Part shown: positions 61,386 through 64,000 of the stretch, in pieces
How positions within the stretch are numbered: the stretch's first letter is position 1
How the letters are laid out: each line of letters opens with the position of its first letter
Assembly: GCA_937920085.1 (NCBI GenBank)
Contig: CALETE010000040.1
Location: 1 to 64,000 of the forward strand
Source: an uncultured Alphaproteobacteria bacterium
GTDB taxonomy: Bacteria > Pseudomonadota > Alphaproteobacteria > Caulobacterales > Caulobacteraceae
Length of the DNA: 64,000 nucleotides
Direction of reading: 5' to 3'
Made by a program: the position numbers and the translations under genes
Notes under the pieces: model-generated
Database searches by the model: none
Told to the model about the DNA's origin: nothing
The model's input: only the letters and a program-made list of their open reading frames with translations

Positions 61386-61865
61386 TCAGGCGGATTGCCT
61401 GTGCAAGATATCGTCTAGGCGCTGCTTTGTGGCCAAAAGCCCCGCGAGGGTGAGCTGCAGGCGCATCTGCGACTCGGCGTTTAGCGCGCGCCGGCCCCCG
61501 TGGGATTGTGGCTCAACATGCCATGGGAGGAGTTCAGCCACAGGCGCTGGGGCGATCGGCATCGGAGCGATCGGCACCTCAGTCGGGACGTGATCAGCGA
61601 CAGTGGAGCTAAGCACCCGCTCCAAGCCGTCTTCCTTATAAATTTTCTGGATGTCCTTAATGGACAGACCATCATCATGAAGCCGGGCCTTCAAACCCTG
61701 CAGCATTGTCACGTCTTGGGGCCGGTAAAACCGTCGCCCCCCTGCCCGCTTCATTGGGCGAATAAATGAAAACCGCGTTTCCCAAAACCGCAGCACGTGC
61801 TGCGGCACACCGACTTCATCGGCCGCTTCCGAAATCGTGCGAAAGGCGTTGGGGCCCTTAGCCAA
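61386..61865 (-). CDS. MerR family transcriptional regulator
   Basis: A 159-aa regulator. The DNA-binding domain has FRTISEAADEVGVPQHVLRF as the HTH and GRRFYRPQDVTMLQGLKARL as the wing. It lacks metal-binding Cys patterns, and the tail is Pro/Ala-rich with a final helix. TTG start at 61865 with AGAGG upstream. It follows ihfA by 12 bp. This MerR next to ihfA and fabH is common in alphaproteobacteria; its target genes are not known to me. Confidence 0.88.
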   Translation of the reverse strand: MAKGPNAFRTISEAADEVGVPQHVLRFWETRFSFIRPMKRAGGRRFYRPQDVTMLQGLKARLHDDGLSIKDIQKIYKEDGLERVLSSTVADHVPTEVPIAPMPIAPAPVAELLPWHVEPQSHGGRRALNAESQMRLQLTLAGLLATKQRLDDILHRQSA

Positions 61866-61877
61866 TTGCCTCTGGAC

Positions 61878-62180
61878 CTATTTCGCTAAGGCGCTGTCCA
61901 CACGCGCCTTCATCACTTGAGACGCCCGGAAACCTATGACCCGACGGGGCTCGATGGCTGCGGGTTCCCCGGTCTTTGGGTTACGCCCCATGCGCGCGCG
62001 CTTCGCACGCACCTGAAACACACCAAAACCTGAGAGTTTGACTTGCTCACCACGTTCCAGCGCCTGAGCTGCGAGCTCTAAAGTGCGCTCAACAAGTTCA
62101 GCGGAGTCCTGACGCGTTAGGCCGACCTCTTCATGGACAGCTTCGCACAGGTCAGCTCGAGTCACCGTCGCGCCCTTCAT
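61878..62180 (-). CDS. ihfA: Integration host factor subunit alpha
   Basis: A 100-aa HU/IHF-fold protein that bends DNA together with IhfB. Motifs ATVTRADLCEAVHEEVGLTR, KLSGFGVFQVRAKRARMGRN and the arm NPKTGEPAAIEPRRVIGF are all intact. It is located between fabH and merR. IHF is also a common host factor for tyrosine integrases such as the one on the element in this window. Confidence 0.95.
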   Translation of the reverse strand: MKGATVTRADLCEAVHEEVGLTRQDSAELVERTLELAAQALERGEQVKLSGFGVFQVRAKRARMGRNPKTGEPAAIEPRRVIGFRASQVMKARVDSALAK

Positions 62181-62266
62181 CTCAGTCCCTTTTGGCCGAA
62201 GTTGTTCGCAGAGTGATGAACTGATTGTCGCATCCAGTCAAAGACTTCTGACCGTCCTTTGAGGAA

Positions 62267-63250
62267 TTACAGCCGAACCACACAGGCGCCCCAGGTCAAT
62301 CCACCGCCCATAGCTTCTAGAAGCAGGAGATCACCTGGCTTGATACGGCCGTCTGCAATGCCATGGGCCATGGCCAGTGGAATTGACGCAGCTGAGGTAT
62401 TTGCATGGATTGCGACGGTGGAGATGACCTTTTTCTCGTCAATGCCGAGGCGCTTGGCCACACCTTCGAGGATACGCTGATTGGCCTGGTGTGGAATAAA
62501 CCAGTCCACATCGGAGACAGAAATCCCTGCATCCGCAGCTGCAGCAACGACCGCCTCAGAGATATTAACGACAGCATGTCGGAACACCTGATTGCCCTGC
62601 ATTCGCAGATGTCCAATTTGGCCCGTCGTGGATACGCCTCCATCCACATAGAGCAGGTCCTGCTTGGTCCCGTCGGCGCGCAGAGCAAAGCCGAGCAGGC
62701 CACGATCGGATACATCGCCCTCCCCTTCCTGGGGTTCGAGGACCACAGCACCGGCACCGTCACCGAACAGGACGCAGGTGCCTCGGTCGGTCCAGTCCAT
62801 CAGCCGGGTCATGGTCTCCGCCCCAATCACCAGGGCGCATTTAGAGCGTCCCCGCGCGACGAAGCCGTCAGCTGTGGATAGGGCATAGACAAATCCCGAG
62901 CACACCGCCTGAACATCAAAGGCAATACCGATTGGACAGCCCAGCTTGCGCTGAACCATGGTGGCGACCGCAGGAAAGGTCAGGTCAGGGGTCGTGGTGC
63001 CGACAATGATCAGATCCACGTCTTCAGGCTTGCGTCCCGCGGCCTCCAAGGCCTTGCGCGCGGCCTCAACGGCGAGATCCGAAACGCCCTGGTCGGGAGC
63101 GGCTCGGTGGCGCTGACGAATGCCCGTGCGCTCAACAATCCAGGCATCAGTGGTGTCGACGACCTTAGCCAGGTCATCATTGGTTACGATATCTGCAGGG
63201 AGATAGGCGCCGACGCCGATTACGACACTTCTCAACACCTTATGCGTCAC
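62267..63250 (-). CDS. fabH: 3-oxoacyl-ACP synthase III
   Basis: A 327-aa ketoacyl synthase that starts fatty-acid synthesis from acetyl-CoA and malonyl-ACP. The triad is Cys117 (AVCSGFVYAL), His in FIPHQANQRI and Asn in IHANTSAAS. GDGAGAVVLEP precedes it as usual. The start overlaps the plsX stop by 11 bp, the conserved plsX-fabH pair. Confidence 0.96.
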   Translation of the reverse strand: MTHKVLRSVVIGVGAYLPADIVTNDDLAKVVDTTDAWIVERTGIRQRHRAAPDQGVSDLAVEAARKALEAAGRKPEDVDLIIVGTTTPDLTFPAVATMVQRKLGCPIGIAFDVQAVCSGFVYALSTADGFVARGRSKCALVIGAETMTRLMDWTDRGTCVLFGDGAGAVVLEPQEGEGDVSDRGLLGFALRADGTKQDLLYVDGGVSTTGQIGHLRMQGNQVFRHAVVNISEAVVAAAADAGISVSDVDWFIPHQANQRILEGVAKRLGIDEKKVISTVAIHANTSAASIPLAMAHGIADGRIKPGDLLLLEAMGGGLTWGACVVRL

Positions 63251-64000
63251 CCGATAACTCCTCGGCCTCGTCTACTGGCGCGGCCTCCATGGCCACCGTG
63301 AGGCGGGCCATATTACGTTCAATCTCTGAGGCGAAATCGCTCTTTGCGAGATCAATCGCCATCCCAATAGACTGGCCAAAACCTTGTGAATCCGCACCGC
63401 CATGGCACTTAACAACAAGTCCATTGAGGCCAAGGAGAGGCGCCGCCGGGGGCGGGCTCATCTTCTTTACAAAAACCCTAAGGGCGGGCCTCGCTAAAAG
63501 CGCACCGAGCTTCGCACCAAAAGTCGACGTGAGGGCAGAGCGCAGCTCTTCGACGATATAGCTGGCCGTACCTTCAGCCGTCTTCAGGGCCACATTACCC
63601 GTGAATCCGTCGGTCACCACCACATCGACCGTGTTCCTGGAAAGGTCATCGCCTTCCACAAACCCATGATAGTCGATGTCGAACTTTCCGCTCCGCAAGA
63701 TAGCGTGGGCAAGCCTGACTTCCTCATGGCCCTTCACATCCTCAGAGCCAACATTGAGGATGCCAACCTTGGGTCTCGCAACCCCATGGGCAGCGCGGTG
63801 AAAGGCTTCACCCATAATCGCGAACTCGACCAAGCGTGCCGCGTCGCAGTCGATATTCGCGCCTGCATCTAGCATGGTCGAGACACCCCTGCGCCCGGGC
63901 CATTGGACCACAAGCGGCGGCCTCTCAATGTCGACACTCATGCGCAAAATCAGGCGCGAAATGGCCATAAGGCCACCGGTATTACCGCAGGAGACAGCCG
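63240..64000 (-). CDS. plsX: Phosphate acyltransferase PlsX (N-terminus cut by window edge)
   Basis: The visible 253 residues are the C-terminal three quarters of PlsX, which makes acyl-phosphate from acyl-ACP for phospholipid synthesis. The reading enters from beyond the right edge with SCGNTGGLMA, the PlsX SAGNTGA-like motif with Cys in place of Ala. LDAGANIDCDAARLVEFAIM, GILNVGSEDVKGHE, TDGFTGNVALKTAEG and the GLNGLVVKCHGGAD block follow. It precedes fabH as in most bacteria. Confidence 0.93.
   Translation of the reverse strand, partial: AVSCGNTGGLMAISRLILRMSVDIERPPLVVQWPGRRGVSTMLDAGANIDCDAARLVEFAIMGEAFHRAAHGVARPKVGILNVGSEDVKGHEEVRLAHAILRSGKFDIDYHGFVEGDDLSRNTVDVVVTDGFTGNVALKTAEGTASYIVEELRSALTSTFGAKLGALLARPALRVFVKKMSPPPAAPLLGLNGLVVKCHGGADSQGFGQSIGMAIDLAKSDFASEIERNMARLTVAMEAAPVDEAEELSGDA

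Overview
The window comes from an alphaproteobacterium, most likely a member of Caulobacteraceae. The signs are a PopA-like degenerate GGDEF protein beside mfd, an NDUFS4-type complex I subunit gene, the fabH-ihfA-merR-tRNA-Pro block, alphaproteobacterial gene orders and high G+C. Nearly everything looks chromosomal. The exception is one compact integrated element near the left end.

Left edge to 6.9 kb: tmk (cut by the window edge) faces a tRNA-Ser(TGA). The 3' end of that tRNA is duplicated as a 14-bp direct repeat (865-878 and 6859-6872). Between the copies lies a roughly 6-kb mobile element whose genes all read leftward. It holds a tyrosine integrase, an acidic partner protein, a LexA-type box (GTTC-N7-GTTC) at the promoter of an unrecognised 258-aa protein, an AlpA-like excisionase, three small ORFans including a winged-helix protein, a Rep-like winged-helix protein overlapping 20-bp iterons, a DUF5681 protein, and a chain of four small proteins sharing an N-terminal RLxRLE helix. 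No capsid, terminase large subunit, portal, relaxase or conjugation gene is visible. It therefore looks like an SOS-responsive, replication-capable satellite or cryptic mini-element. This is the most interesting part of the window.

7.0-21.3 kb: a lipid and ketone catabolism group (acyl-CoA dehydrogenase, Baeyer-Villiger monooxygenase, acyl-CoA ligase, and further on an alpha-methylacyl-CoA racemase and an SDR). Interspersed are an M61 aminopeptidase, the conserved ybbP-ybbA/tesA divergon with a TusA-like protein, and a YihY/BrkB membrane protein.

21.4-33.5 kb: popA, mfd, sdhE and recG (signalling, transcription-coupled repair, SDH maturation, fork repair). These are followed by a five-gene leftward operon for inner-core LPS precursors (kdsA-hldE-hldD) plus a DUF3089 protein and a SnoaL-like protein.

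33.6-44.5 kb: a sulfur amino-acid module (cysteine synthase, mercaptopyruvate sulfurtransferase, an orphan amino-acid-binding lipoprotein, cystathionine beta-lyase), an aldehyde dehydrogenase, a CHASE4-type hybrid histidine kinase and a two-gene photolyase/cryptochrome operon.

44.6-64.0 kb: housekeeping genes. These include tRNA-Arg, -Pro(TGG), -Glu and -Pro(GGG), NDUFS4, a thioesterase with glutaminyl cyclotransferase, a double cold-shock-domain protein, the alaC-hom-glpX-recJ operon, phaC, a Tat-exported MsrB, argC, rplM-rpsI with a clear promoter and terminator, ctaA, two small membrane proteins, merR, ihfA, fabH and plsX (cut by the right edge).
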